This document shows, piece by piece, positions 46,364-58,439 of a stretch of 64,000 bases of DNA (position 1 is its first letter; every line of letters begins with the position of its first letter). The notes under the pieces were generated by a model. The model was not told the origin of the DNA and searched no databases. It saw nothing but the letters and a program-made list of their open reading frames with translations. The position numbers and the translations under genes were made by a program. Where the stretch lies: the NCBI RefSeq assembly GCF_964204865.1, contig NC_135254.1:4345001-4409000 (forward strand), given 5' to 3'. Origin of the DNA: Styela clava (Eukaryota > Chordata > Ascidiacea > Stolidobranchia > Styelidae).

Positions 46364-46700
46364 GCGCGGCGGTGTGGCTCAACGGGCTAAGCGTTAGGAA
46401 TACGCTCGCCACCGCACCTCTAATTACTCTGTGTGGGTTTGCAGGTTCGAATCCCATGCAGGGATGGTTATGTGCGAGAGGATCGCTGGACTCCTCGCCG
46501 TCGTTGGGTGGTTCACGTAACCGCTGGTCGGTTACGGCTTCCTCCACCACCAAGTCCATGCTCCCGAAAACAAACAATATAACTAATCCCATACCCGACT
46601 TGGAATGGTAACCGGACGAGAGGCCGTGGTTCGGCATATGGATAAGCCGTCTTATCGGCTTTTCTCTCCCCCGGGATAAATATGTATATCCTATCCTGTT
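46364..46700 (+). repeat. SINE family A, full-length tRNA-derived copy
   Basis: The tRNA-like head has box A (TGGCTCAACGGGCTAAGCG) and box B (GGTTCGAATCCC), giving an internal Pol III promoter. The body continues with GGTGGTTCACGTAACCGC, CACCAAGTCCATGCTCCCG, TGGTAACCGGACGAGAGG and the tail GCCGTCTTATCGGCTTTTCTC. It is the most complete of at least seven copies or fragments in this window. The 144- and 83-codon ORFs across it are artefacts. Confidence 0.85.
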
Positions 46701-48705
46701 ACATTTATTTTGCGCTGCCAATAGAATACATATCTTGGATTTCGAGTTGATAAAACCGTTCCTATTGCCCAAGCGCGATACACACCTGGTTGAGTGTCAG
46801 GCGGTAATTTAGTCGAAGATAAATTAAAATAGTTGGCACACGTGGTATGTATAACGATGATGACTGGAAATTAAAATTTGGTAACAGAAATAAGTTGTCT
46901 CAAGATGTTATTTTAGAAGTTTTGCTCGCAGAAGAAATCGATTTCTGTCAAAAGCACAAGACATTTAAACAATATATAACGATATCATATCAGTCCGATA
47001 ACCTACATCCTCATTAAACATCGGTTACAGCCAGATAGCTGAGGACTACACGCGTCACAATATCGCGCAGGATTGCCAGACTGAAGCGATCAAAAAAAGC
47101 CAAATCAAGACATGAAAAAAGCCAACCATTTTACTAAGTACAAAAGCCGTCAGATTTTAAGCCCTTGGCAACGTACTGATGATGATGTAGAGCCATCAGT
47201 TCATTCAGTGAGGCACACGAATAGAAAGTAAAGTTCCTATAGAACTGCAGAAAGTAAAATAAATATCAAGCGGACAGCACTATTTTACCATTCAATATAT
47301 ACAATACAGGGTGCCGCTTCAGTCTGTCAGTATGTAATATACCTACAATATGTTTCTACTTAAACTTGTGCTATACCTTAAAAAAATTCTCCCTATATCG
47401 TACTTTACTATTGAAAATTTTTCCACTTTTAAAATTTATAAACCATCAATTTTATTAAAAAATTATCTAACCCCCTGCCGCTCACAGGTGGACCACTGAT
47501 ATCTAATTCAGTAATTTTAGCGTAGTTAATCACATCGTTACTGCAATTACAGAATTAAACTAAAGCTGAAAGCTCACATAAACCATATCAGGCATAATGA
47601 AGATGGGGTTGTACAACTATTTTTTGGAAACAGAACGTAAACTAACAAATAACACGCAAAACCATAAAAACGAGGCAATGTTTACAACCCTGCTTGAGCA
47701 GCTGCAGAAACTGGAATTATTTCTTATTGGGTATTGTTAAGAGTTAATGTAACAAACAAGAAAATCGATGCTCCAGGAATTCCTAAGTAGCTAAGTAATA
47801 GGCTACAGGTAGCCTAATAGGCTATTGTTCAGTTGTTACACACTAAATATTGTATTCCATATGATTTTAATAATAGACACTAGAATAGACTTGAAAAAAG
47901 CCAAACGGAAATTCTGACGCCAAACGCGTTTGAAAAATGGCAAATTTGGCGTTAAAATAGCCAATATGGCAACCCTGACATCGCGTTGAGAGAATTCCAT
48001 GACGCATCACTCAAGCGTAACGAGAGAACCGTGTAACCCAAATAAACAAAGACGAAAACAGCGTGAGCGAACTATAATGGTGTCATCGTGCTGTGCTTTG
48101 GCAAGCTGTATGACGTAATTGTGACACACAAATGACATAATTTTTGGATGTCGTAGCCAAGTGTGGGTTAGGATCGGTACGGTACATGCATAAATTGTTA
48201 CGTCACGCATTACAGTACGGAACTTGCAGTGTACCGGTTGGTCCTACATTCCAAGCAAAACGTTCAAATCACGAGTGTTGCAGCACAACTTTTTTTGTTT
48301 CCAGTTTTCTGTCGCCGTCAATGAGTAAACGGTACCGTACCGGTACCGGTAGTTTTTTCCATTCAAAACAGCTGGTACTAGATTATATGGCACTTAATAC
48401 TGTCATACAAAAAGTAGAATATTACGGGTAACTCACCTTTGTAGTTTGTATACGGTTTCTAGTGTTGAGGTGGTACCGGTACCGGCGGTACGGTACGGTA
48501 ACGTACTGGTAGTGGTACCGTACCTTACGGTATCGCTTACAGACATGTACCGGTACTGGTTTGTGGTCTGCGGTACCGGTACCGTAACTATGATTATTCA
48601 GGTCTGAGTGCTGCAGTGTAGTTTCGTACCTAAACTTTAGGCTAAAGTACTTTTTTTTATTTTTATTTCTAGTGGCCGTAGCATAAAGTTATTTGAGATA
48701 TCACA
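46701..48705. other. Intergenic upstream of the TMEM101 homologue
   Basis: Mostly featureless. 48320-48600 is dense in overlapping ACCGGTACCGTACC words, directly upstream of the first exon. The 95-codon ORF at 48144-48431 runs into these words and shows no domain. Confidence 0.4.
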
Positions 48706-51700
48706 ATGCCGTTTGAAAACTTTGGACGAGACACTCGTCGATTTGTGTACACATCATCAAGAATAATCATCACTCGTTTCCCTTTCTGGGAAGCATTCAG
48801 TACTGCCATGTTACTGGGAGAGTTGGATGGGAGGGGAAGGTAAAGTAATTTATTTCAATTTTTATTTAATCACTTTAACTCCCCAAGGGACTTGTGAAAT
48901 GAAAAACTGAAATAGCAATATTAAACTTATTAAAAAAAAATTTCTATGCTATGCTCACATATGACATTCGCACTAAACAAGGCCCTGTACAGGCAGCCAC
49001 TGATATGTATGTATGTATGTTTATTCATCTCGTAAAAGCAAAAACACAGGAGTTAGTAAATATCAACATTGAAGACGGGATGTATACACAAGACCACACT
49101 GGCCTAAAACACATATGCTATGACATGTACGAGTCTATTATAATTACTGAAATTATTCAGCATTTATATTGAATCTATAGTTTGCAGCCAATATACTCAT
49201 ATAGCTAGACTACTTATACATTGTGCCATGTCCATTATTACAATTTATTCGTTCACTTTTAAGGTTGCACCATGTTCCTGACTATGCGATTTATGCTCAC
49301 ATTGGAGTCTGCATTATACTTGGAAGTCTGATGAGTTTTGATGAAGGAAAAAGAAGATTTGCTTCTCAGCTTTCAGCTGCTCAGGTAAAACCTGATTAAT
49401 TTCTTTACCTAGTTTGATGTTTCTACAATTCACCTGCTGTGGAATAGGAATTTTAAATGTCTCTAAGATCTAACACGTTTTAGTTAAAACAACAATATGG
49501 TACACATCAGTTTTGTGATGGATCAATCTTTTATTTGGCTACCGCAGACAGCCTCAATCATGAGCAATGGGACTTCAACATTTCTTCTTGTATAATACGC
49601 ACCAATAATATGCAGGTGTATTCTAGCACCTGGATCACTATAGATTTTTCGATTATGTGTGTGTGTGTGTGTGTGCCGTAAAAAGTTTCAATACTTTTTT
49701 AATACTACGAACACGTACTACTTCTTTTATCAATACCTTTCCCCCTAAAATCTGTACTCTTTAATCAAACCTTACTTGAGGTTTTGTTTGCTTTCCGGTT
49801 TCTATAATCAGTTTATTTATTTTGTTTTTATCAAATATTTTATCGTCCATTGCTGATTATGGAGTCAAAATAAACTCATACTTATCTCTTGCGTTGCGGG
49901 TTTTTTATCTTGTCGAGGGGTTTCAAACATTCTGTCTGCTTTTCATCAACTTTTCTTCTGACTTATTATGTTATTTAAATATTTGCCACCTATCGTTAAG
50001 CATAACGTAATATGGAATAATAATTTTTGATATTATTTATGTCTTACTTATTCTGGAGGCGAAATTTCAACTTGGAAATGTCTATTATGAATAATAAATG
50101 AGTTCCAAGTAAAGTCTGCTACCTACCCCAGGGTTACATGACCCATACAGGGTTTCATGTTTCATATATCCCCTATAAGTATTTTCATGTATTTGCATAG
50201 TACAACAAACAATGTAAATCTGCGAACCTACTACATTTTTACAAGAATGAGAAGGCTAAGTAGTTCATGACAAATCTGGAGTCTTATTTTTCTATTAACA
50301 AGGGTCATAGTCTGGTGACAACACCATATGACAGGATTGTTATTTATTGTTCCAGATGGCATTTGTTGCCTTCGCATCATTTGGGATATGGAATAGAACC
50401 AACCAAATGATGGCGCTAAAGATTGTTAGCAGATATCTCGGCGTAATGGCATCGTATCTACTGCTATCTGGCGGATTTGCTGACATGAAAGCATCCCATA
50501 GAAGATTTGCACAGCTTGGTGAGTATATCTTTTACCAATATTTGAAATGAGGCAATGACTGAGAGTGATAAAATGAAATTTTGTGACATTATCCCGTCAT
50601 ATTATATAGATGTAAGCCAAATGGGCCCGTGCACTGGCAGCTCAATATGGTTATTAGATAAAATATTTTCTTCTGGCATAGTTATACAAATGCTATAAAT
50701 AAGGAGAATTGATTAATAAAGTGTAACTTTGAAATTGACCGCTGCAAATTCATTATGAATAAATTGATTGGAATTAAGCACAATCATCAGTAAATTCTGT
50801 CGAGCTATTCATGGTATGAAAGAAACATATAAAGTTTTTGAGTTTCAAATTAGAAAATTTACAAATTTGTTTTAGGCAACTTCACCGTAGGAATGTGTCT
50901 GATATCTGAAGCTTACCTGCTTTATTCATGGCCTACAGAGAGGGCAAAGGTCATGAGTTTGCTTCCGTCACAATTGATGAATTATGAAGAAATCATCGTC
51001 ATTGTGTATTGGTATGTTTTATTAATGATTCTTCGATATAACTAAAGCCATATATGCCTAACCATCCCAACTTGATTGGAATTGGCCAGGGCATTAATTA
51101 ATTATTTCCCACATCTGAGAAAATTTAGAATCGAACTCAGACTCCGGGTTGAACAAATTGTGGTTTTGTACGACCACATATTCTAAACTCCAGGTCCGAA
51201 CCTTGAGAAAATTAACTTTGGCGTATACCAGCTGTTTTTCATGGCCCGTGAAGAATGCTTGGTAAAATTAAAGCTTTTTGAGTTTATGCGGAAACTTTTG
51301 ACTTGTTTTATCACTATGGAAAATCTGGAATTTCGACTCTAAAGATTCAACCACAGCTCAAATTAAACAGTCCTAGTTTCTCTATAAAGCTTACATAATA
51401 ATATTATCTTAATCGTTGTTCATTCATACCACATAGTCTAGGACCGATGGGGGGTTATCGAGCATCATCGCCCCAGTCCCAAGTCTGCATGTGGAGATGG
51501 CAGGCCCACTGGCAACCCGGGTATATAGTGTGACATAGCTATTCAAGATTTTCTTTCTGAACATGGTCCTGTATAAGCAGTCACTGATACCTAACAGTAT
51601 GAAAGAAGCTACCAATATTTTTCAAGATCTGGAATCTTTCTGGTTTGGCTCCGCCTACCCAATTTACTGTAACCTTGGTGAGGTGGGGGCCATGGAATTT

Positions 51701-52019
51701 GGGACTCAAGATGAGTAGACTGCTGTCCAACACAGGTCAGTCTAGTGTCAAAGGCTATTGTGCCACAATTATCATGTTGTAAATTTTTTTTCTTATTTAC
51801 AGTGCTCTCTTTTGCCTCTGTGCGTTCTGCTTCATGTCTGGATCAAATCTCAACTCTGGTTCAAAGTGTGCTCTTGCTTTATGGTTCCTAGTCGTACTAT
51901 TTAACCTAGATTACAAGTACTGGGCAAACTATGTGGAATTGTGGACGCAGTTCCGCATCATTGCTGCTGATATTTGTTTCACTTCATTATTGGCAGTGAA
52001 CTATGTCATGAGGTCGTAA
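48706..52019 (+). CDS. TMEM101: Transmembrane protein 101 homologue, five exons
   Basis: Exons 48706-48839, 49264-49384, 50356-50518, 50876-51011 and 51803-52019 join in frame through GT-AG introns. They give 771 nt, or 256 aa plus stop, against 257 aa in human TMEM101. Matching landmarks in order: RIIITRFPFWEAFSTAMLL, HIGVCIILGSLMSFDEGKRR, SRYLGVMASYLLLSGG, MCLISEAYLLYSW, a LLPSQLMNYEEI segment, a Gly/Ser turn, and LDYKYWANYVELWTQFRIIA, which parallels the YWHNTRRVEFWNQ stretch of vertebrates. The hydrophobic segments indicate a multi-pass membrane protein. TMEM101 has no settled enzymatic role; human screens linked it to NF-kB activation. The start ATG is the first in frame and gives the family length. 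A minisatellite follows the stop. Confidence 0.85.
49657..49676. repeat. (TG)n microsatellite in TMEM101 intron 2
   Basis: About nine TG repeats. Confidence 0.9.
51558..51775 (-). repeat. SINE family B, fuller copy in TMEM101 intron 4
   Basis: Blocks in order on the + strand: GAACATGGTCCTGTATAAGC, CACTGATACCTAACAGTATG, CAATATTTTTCAAGATCTGG, GGTGAGGTGGGGGCCATGG and TCCAACACAGG. The same blocks occur scattered at 9.5-13.6 kb and near 48976. Confidence 0.6.
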
Positions 52020-52089
52020 TTTCACAAATGAATATCCCAATATCTGTTTGAAAGCTTTTTTTTTTGGCAGAAATTTCAATGCATGTTCA

Positions 52090-52340
52090 CCATGCAGAAT
52101 GTCCTTAAAAACAGGGCTTCATAAACTGCTAATTTACAAATATCCTTGAAAAACAGGTCTTTTTAACTGCTAATTTGCAAATGTCCTTAGAAACAAGGCT
52201 TTATACCTGCCAATTTACAAATGTCCTTGAAAAACAGGGCTTCTTAACTGCTAATTTGCAAATGTCCTTAGAAACAAGGCTTCATACCTGCCAATTTACA
52301 AATGTCCTTGAAAAACAGGGCTTCTTAACTGCTAATTCAC
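52090..52340 (+). repeat. Minisatellite, ~81-bp dimeric period, after the TMEM101 stop
   Basis: GCTAATTTGCAAATGTCCTT and GCCAATTTACAAATGTCCTT alternate; identical points recur 81 bp apart (52165 and 52246), with a ~40-bp half-period. Probably in the 3' UTR or just downstream. The 65-codon ORF here is a repeat artefact. Confidence 0.85.
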
Positions 52341-53285
52341 TTACATTTGAGATGTATTTTAGTGTCACCTGAACTGCCATCACTTTCTTCCAATTTTTGA
52401 AAATTTAAGCAGTGATTAAGGCCAAGAATCATGAATTTCGATTCTTTAAAACGGTACTTAACAATGAATATGCATATTTTCGTCATTACATATAGAATGA
52501 TCAAAAAAATTAATGATGTGTGAATGTGCATTTAATTATTGAATGGTGAAAGTCTTATTTATAGTTTTTCAAAAGTCTGATAGAAGTGGTATGTCATAAA
52601 CAAATTATGGAGTTGAATTATGGATATTTCTGAATACTTTTTTGGTTGAAATTCGAAAATATTGTACAATCAGATTATCTTATAATAAACAAACCATTCT
52701 TAAAAAAGTTTTCTACATATATCTATCAGACGTCAAATGGTCTGTCTCAATTCCTATTATCCTTTTCTATTCCGAACCCAGCACCATTTTATAATTGCCA
52801 TGGAAGAATAATTTAGCTTTTAAATAATCGATGTCCTAACTACCATTATCACATTGCACCATTCATCCATCGTTTTGTAAATCCTATATAATTCAGTTAT
52901 CATGTTTACTGACATTTTATCTTGTTTCACATTTTATACTCAGTTTTTATACCTGCAATAGCTATGCTTTACTAACAACTTTAGATGAGTTTTTACACCA
53001 AAACCTTTTCTTCAAAATATTATGCATGAGTAATAGAAATTGCATTTTTCTAAAATGAACTGACTAATTGAAATGTTGTGTTTGTGTTCAGAAGCTTGAA
53101 CTTGATTTTGGGAGCAGGCCCTAGTTTTTAACCTGTCCTCGCTGCGTTAGAACAAGAAGTATCAAATCCTCTTAGACTAGTGATAAAGTTCTTCTGTTTG
53201 GTAAACGAGTTAGGGTTGTTGAGTTTTTAAGGAGTTGTTGTTTCGAGCAAGTAGTTGAAATCTGTTTAGCTGGTATTCAAAAGTT
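52341..53285. other. No recognised feature
   Basis: AT-rich intergenic sequence. Confidence 0.3.
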
Positions 53286-53592
53286 TAGGTGTGGGGAGGG
53301 AAGCCGATAACACGGCCCAATCACTTGACGGCCTATCGTCCCAGGTCCATAAGGTCACCAGTTCGTGTCGGGCATGGGATTAGTTAGCCAATTATTTATT
53401 TCAAATGCATGGACTTGGTGGTAGAGGAAGCTATAACTGACCAGCAGTTACTTGAACCACCACGCGCGGCGAGTCCAGAAATCCTCTTCGATATATTTTA
53501 ACCCCATATCGGATTTAACCCATGCAAGGTAATCAGAGGTGCGAGTATTCCTAACGCTTAGCGCGATGAGACACACCGTCGAGCATTGATAG
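53286..53592 (-). repeat. SINE family A copy
   Basis: Reads on the minus strand from box A (CTAAGCGTTAGGAATACTCG at the right) to the AGCCGATAACACGGCCC-like tail at the left; the + strand shows GGCATGGGATTAGTTAGCCA and TGCATGGACTTGGTGGTAGA. Confidence 0.75.
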
Positions 53593-53904
53593 AATTAAAG
53601 GCAGCAGAATTCCTGACAAACCTAAAGATTTGAAAGAAGACCTGCATATGCCTCACAATTGCTTGGGTGTCACTGTACTGTCTTCCTTTTGACCATTATG
53701 TTTATGTTTGTCAAGTTTGTGGAGAATCGGAGTACTCCCTACCCTACCATGTGGCAGATAGCCAAGTCACCTCTTAAATACTTAAGAAATATAATTCGAA
53801 CTGTACTACCTTTCAGAGCTGCAGGATTCCGCATCATTTCCAATATTATAGTGCTAGAGGTCAAAGTAAATTATAAGGAAAAGTACGCATGCCGACCATT
53901 ATGT

Positions 53905-54168
53905 CTGTCAAGCAGTGTTCCCTCTAAGGTGTGCGCGCGCACACAGCTTTCAGAGGCTGCGCACAAGAATAGATTTACTGCGCACAGACGTATTTTGATG
54001 TAACGTAACGTATGCTCTCGGTTGGCAGGTTGAGAAAGTTTGTTGTTGGCCCACCCATTACACGGTTAGAACGCCAAAATTTCTTCATTGGTTTTTGCAC
54101 AAATATTAGTCATTTCCAAAAAAGTGCGCACACATACTACAAAAATTAGAGGGAACATTGCTGTCAAG
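53905..54168 (+). mobile_element. Internally deleted hAT derivative (248 bp) with exact TSD
   Basis: The element proper is 53913-54160. It has the same ends as the autonomous copy (CAGTGTTCCCTCTAA / TTAGAGGGAACATTG) and shares about 130 bp of its left end and about 110 bp of its right end, including GCACAAATATTAGTCATTTCC; the middle 3.3 kb is deleted. Exact 8-bp duplications CTGTCAAG flank it (53905-53912 and 54161-54168). It could be mobilised by the transposase of a 24549-type element. Confidence 0.93.
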
Positions 54169-54643
54169 TATGTAAAAAATGCTGGTATTCTTCACAGTGA
54201 GGCAAAAAATCGAAGTCACCTCTAAAAACTTTTTTCCAAATTTAATAAGAAATAAACCTGTAAAACCTTTCAGAACTGTGGAGATCGGCATCATTTCTAG
54301 CATTATAGTGGTATTCAAACTGAATAAAACCATCATCCCGCTAACTTTTTTTACTGAGTCATCAGAATGGGAGTCTTCTTTTTTCCCAAACAACTTTTTA
54401 GTCCCATGATCTTTTTAGGTGGGTGTCGACACCGTCAAACAAGGCTTCAATCCCATTTCAACTCAAACCAGCGATACAAATTTGAAAAATAAATCTGGCA
54501 ACACACTTATAGTTGACAATCATCTTGTTTAAAAAATTATATCAGTGTTAATGAAATGAAATTTAAATGAAGCAAATTGAAACACATTAATAATTATCAA
54601 TAAATAATCAATTGAAAATATTTAAAAATAATTAGAAAATTAA

Positions 54644-57245
54644 TCACATAATTGCACAATTTTCAGGATTCATATCTGGCCCAAACATGTTCCCGCCACC
54701 TGGGAATCCCCCTCCTCCAGCCCCAAATATTCTGCTCATGTCCATGGGTGTCTCCCCACCACATTTTTCTAATAATTCCTGGGGAGGGTTGCCACATTCT
54801 TGCATTTTTTCTACCAAAGCCATAAGTTCGTTCAGCCTTTGCTTTTTCACTTCTTTGGTGTCATTTTCATTATCGGCCTCGAAATTTTTACAAATTTTAA
54901 CGATAACAAGACTTTGCTGCTCATAGCGCTTGAAGTCTGTTTCAGGTACTTTATCCTTGTTAGACTCTAACCAGCCAGGGTATACCTCCGAAATTTGTTT
55001 CATTGTGGGATACAAAACGTCTTTAGACAATAAATTCTCCATCATGTTTTCCATCATAGAGATAAAATTATTCTCCATCCCTTCCATGTCCCCCATTTGA
55101 CCCATCATGTCACTCAACCCTCCCCCCATCCCTAAATTTCTCATTTCTTGGAGCAGTTTTTCCTCTTCGGTAGCACCTGTCATATTCTTTAGTTCATCAG
55201 CGCTACTCCCAATTCCAGAAATTGTGTCTTCCATCACTTTGTTCAAATCTGCAGGGCTAGCTTGTCGTTGACCTGCGCTGCTTCCAGATGGCCCGGTATT
55301 GCTTGAAGAACTCATTGCAGAAGGCACGGCACCCCCTAAAAAATATAACAAAAGACAAAATAAACATTAGATTTGAACAGGGTAGTAAAAAAGGCCCTAT
55401 GATGCCTAGAGCGCTGTACCTAACTACCAGTATGTTAGCATCGCAGATTGAAATCTTGGATTAAAACACCATTGTCGCCTCTTATTGGTGTATAAAGACA
55501 AATTTCCTTCATTAGACTCAATTTAAATATCTTGGCTATCTTGCCCAGAGAGCCAATTTCCTGAGGCATAATTGGGGGCCTCCCCCAGTGTGTTGTAGCA
55601 TAATGTCCCCAAGTTGAACCTATGTATAATGGGATAGCAGCTTATTTATATAGAATCGATAGGTTCCAAACCCATATCAGTTTTTTGCCATATCTAGGAG
55701 AGGCAGCGAACAAAAGACACTGAAGCGGATAAAGCACACTGAACCAAACTATGTGCTAATGGTGTCATCAAATGGTGTTTATTGAACTAAATGTCAGGGC
55801 ATCTTGAAATTGGAGAACTGATACTGATATATATCATTTGTTCATATCATACCTGACGCAGCATTTTCCATAGTACTTGGAAGATTCTTCAACTGTGACG
55901 CAAGTTCTGGGTCATCATTAACTAATTCTTTCATTGCGGATTCCCACTCTTGTTGAAGTCTTTGAGAAACTTCATTGTCAAAAAATTGATCAAATATTTC
56001 TGATGGAGGGGGCACGCTCACATTCTGAGAGGTTGAAGACGAGGGTGAACTGGCAGGAACATCTTTTGGAGGTTCTAAAGACTGAATATAAAAATATTGT
56101 TTTACAGACATTTCTACAGTTTTACTTTGAGGAAACTAATAAAGGTCCTTATTATAAAAGAAGCCGATTCAAAAGAAAAATCGCTACTCGTCGCATCTTT
56201 GGATCTTAAATTCAACCTCCATATCCATCAATACAACCAGAGGGTTTTATAAATTTCCAAACAGATAGTATTCTGGTTTTTTCAAAAGTCATTGTGCCTT
56301 TTGCATGTCACAGAATGCTTGTTTTAAAGCCTTTAGAGAAATAGCAGCTCAGTACCGGTTGGAGGTGCAGTTCTTACCACTTCATGGCAACTCCTGCCAC
56401 GAACGAACTGCGGCAGCTCTTGCCATGGCTTTATAGCGCTATTCAGTATTAACGGTATATTCACAAATTAATGTACCAGATTTAATTGATCATGCGGAAT
56501 TATATCTACTACTACCCCAACCCCAAATCCATCCAAACTGTATCCATAAGAAAAACATTCCAACTTACCCAATATTTGTCACCATAAGGAACTGCCCTGC
56601 CTTCACGGCCCACCTGCCGTGGTTACGGCAGCAAAATTTTACCTGCCATTGGTTTTCAATTTGCTGCCGCGGCAATGGCAGCCTGTCATTGGTTTGTGGC
56701 AGCTAGAAAGTTAGTCGCCATGGGTTTGGCCGTAGCGGCCATCATCAGCAGGTGGGCCGTAAAGACAGGGCTGTCCCTTATGGTGATAAATATTGGGTAA
56801 GTTGGAACGTTTTTCTTATGGATAGTTTTGATGGATTTGGGGTTAGGGTTAGGGTTTGAGTAGATATAATTTCGCATGATCAATTAAAATTGGGTATATC
56901 AATTTGTGAATATACCGTTATAACTGAATACTGAATAGCGCTATAAAACCATGGCAAGAGCTGCCGCGGTTCGTTTGTGGCAGGAGCTGCCATGGAGTGG
57001 TAAGAACTGCGCCTCGCATCATCCCTGGCCATGTTTGGAGTAAAAGGTGCCATACAAAAGAGGTGCAAAGAAAACTGTGCATAAAAAAATGGTTCTCCAA
57101 ATTCATTCTATCAGCATTTTACCTTCGAAGAACCTGGTGAATTTTTTTTCTCTTCACTTCCTTCTACAGGTACTTTTACTTCTGTTGGCTTTTTATCAAA
57201 GTCAGACAAAGCATCGTTCAGCAAATCATCTAAATCCGCATCCAT
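54644..57245 (-). CDS. PEX19: Peroxisomal biogenesis factor 19, three exons
   Basis: Minus-strand exons 57245-57123, 56081-55853 and 55335-54644 join in frame (1044 nt, 347 aa; human PEX19 is 299 aa). PEX19 is the cytosolic chaperone and shuttle for peroxisomal membrane proteins and docks on PEX3. The N-terminus reads MDADLDDLLNDALSDFDKK, the acidic start that binds PEX3. A Pro/Ser-rich linker follows, then EIFDQFFDNEVSQRLQQEW. The C-terminal domain has MENLLSKDVLYPTMKQI, YPGWLESNKDKVP and RYEQQSLVIVKICKNFEAD, the region that binds cargo membrane segments. It ends in CAIM, a CaaX farnesylation box like that of vertebrate and yeast PEX19. The extra length lies mainly in Ser/Gly-rich and Gly/Met-rich linkers. 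Intron 1 contains a 654-bp inverted repeat. Confidence 0.95.
56362..57015. mobile_element. Foldback element (654 bp) in PEX19 intron 1
   Basis: The arms, of about 290 bp, are inverted copies: AGTTCTTACCACTTCATGGC / GCCATGGAGTGGTAAGAACT at the outside, then GCGCTATTCAGTATT and GAAAAACATTCCAACTTACC further in. The centre is rich in GGCAGC and GCTGCC. The right arm contains GGGTTAGGGTTAGGGTTT. No clear target duplication. ORFs inside are artefacts of the arms. Confidence 0.8.
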
Positions 57246-57815
57246 TATTATTTAATTATTTTTGACTAAAAAGACACAAAAAGAAAATTACAGGAAAATA
57301 ATTTAGAACTGATTCAAACTCAGAAAGTACATTTTGTAACAATGATCGGATCGTTGGTAACACAGATTGGAAATGACAACAAAATTACATGGCCATGAGG
57401 AATTATAAAATGGGGTCTAGTCTCCAAGTGTGGTACACTGTCAGACTGTACACTATAGGAGACGCTATTTTTCAAAAGACAATAATGGCTTAGTTAAATT
57501 AACACAATTTGACCTCAAAATAACCTGGGAGTCAAAAAGCGAAAAATAGCAGCACTGACACATTTATTTTCAGGCAAGAATATTCTGATCAGTCACGCCT
57601 TGGTGGTTCCAAATCGTGTCAAAGTCTGAATGAAGCTGACCAAACCTGACATAAGTATCGCAGAACATACGGAAAATACACTCATATTTAAACATTTTGG
57701 ATTCAGACAACAATTAATGATCTCAGGAGGATATAATTTCAAGTAGCAAAAAGGCTTTTATCCTGACTTTCAATTTCCTAAAAGGTTGAAATGTAATTAG
57801 GTTTTTCAAAAATGA
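57246..57815. other. Spacer between TIMM8 and PEX19
   Basis: 570 bp that must hold the TIMM8 3' end and the PEX19 promoter. No TATA box or other motif stands out. Confidence 0.4.
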
Positions 57816-58091
57816 TTACTGTTTTTGAGAGCTCATTCTCTGCCTTATAAACTGGTCAGATTCTAAAAACCTTTCAGCACAGTTTGTGAGACATGTTTCT
57901 TGTCTTCCAAGGCTGTTTCCAACTCTATCAACACATATATTCCAACAGTCTGATGTCAGTTTATTGACGATGACCTTCAATTGGTTTTGCGCTTCCATTT
58001 TCTGTTGTTCTTCTATCAGCATTCTTGCAAGATCTGGATTATTTTTCAGCTGTTCCGTGACATCCTGCAAAGCGTTTGCATCAAAATCCAT
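57816..58091 (-). CDS. TIMM8: Mitochondrial small Tim chaperone, TIMM8 type
   Basis: A single-exon 91-aa protein. It carries the twin CX3C signature of small Tim proteins: CWNIC and CLTNC, separated by 15 residues; the four Cys form two disulphides in the intermembrane space. The flanks favour TIMM8 (DDP1) over 9, 10 or 13: the acidic N-terminus with DPNALQ-like FDANALQDV, and the tail ERFLESDQFIRQRMSSQKQ, similar to ERF.D.S.FI..R in TIMM8A/B. With TIMM13 it would form the hexamer that escorts inner-membrane precursors such as TIMM23. The start is the ATG at 58091. The vertebrate A/B distinction cannot be applied here. Confidence 0.88.
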   Translation of the reverse strand: MDFDANALQDVTEQLKNNPDLARMLIEEQQKMEAQNQLKVIVNKLTSDCWNICVDRVGNSLGRQETCLTNCAERFLESDQFIRQRMSSQKQ

Positions 58092-58439
58092 TTTAAACGT
58101 TTTTTCTTCACTTTAAACACGTAGAAGTAATCAATATTTTGAAATAATGCAGCAATAACGACAAAATATAACAGATTGCAGGTGAGTAAATCGCGTAGCG
58201 AGTAATGTTTTGCAATGAGGTGAAATATCCGATCGAGCGTTGGTATTGTGCAGGAGTGGCTCCGGATGAAATCCGGAACCTGCATGAAAATGTCTCCATA
58301 ATATATATTTATACTCGCAATTAATTCTGTTGAGCCTGAGATTTGCAAAGTTATGCATTTTTTTTTAAATTGTAGGGTACCAAATAAATTCATGTCTGGT
58401 TTGAAATCTATAGATTTTGAAGATTGCACACTTCGGGGG

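Noticed and set aside
46364-46460. A tRNA gene
   Set aside because: Box A and box B are present, but the sequence continues into a body shared with several dispersed copies and lacks a complete cloverleaf with acceptor stem; it is the head of a SINE.
53659-54409. ORFs flanking the small hAT derivative, with weak similarity to each other (TTTCAGA.CTG, GCATCATTTC, ATTATAGTG)
   Set aside because: The likeness is limited to a few short strings; it may be an old duplication, but no protein family is recognisable.
56840-56870. TTAGGG repeats as an interstitial telomere
   Set aside because: Only two full TTAGGG units occur, inside a foldback arm, and the opposite arm lacks them. Too short to mean anything.
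57246-57815. PEX19 and TIMM8 as an operon
   Set aside because: Same strand, but 570 bp apart; tunicate and nematode operons usually have much shorter gaps, and no trans-splice evidence is visible.
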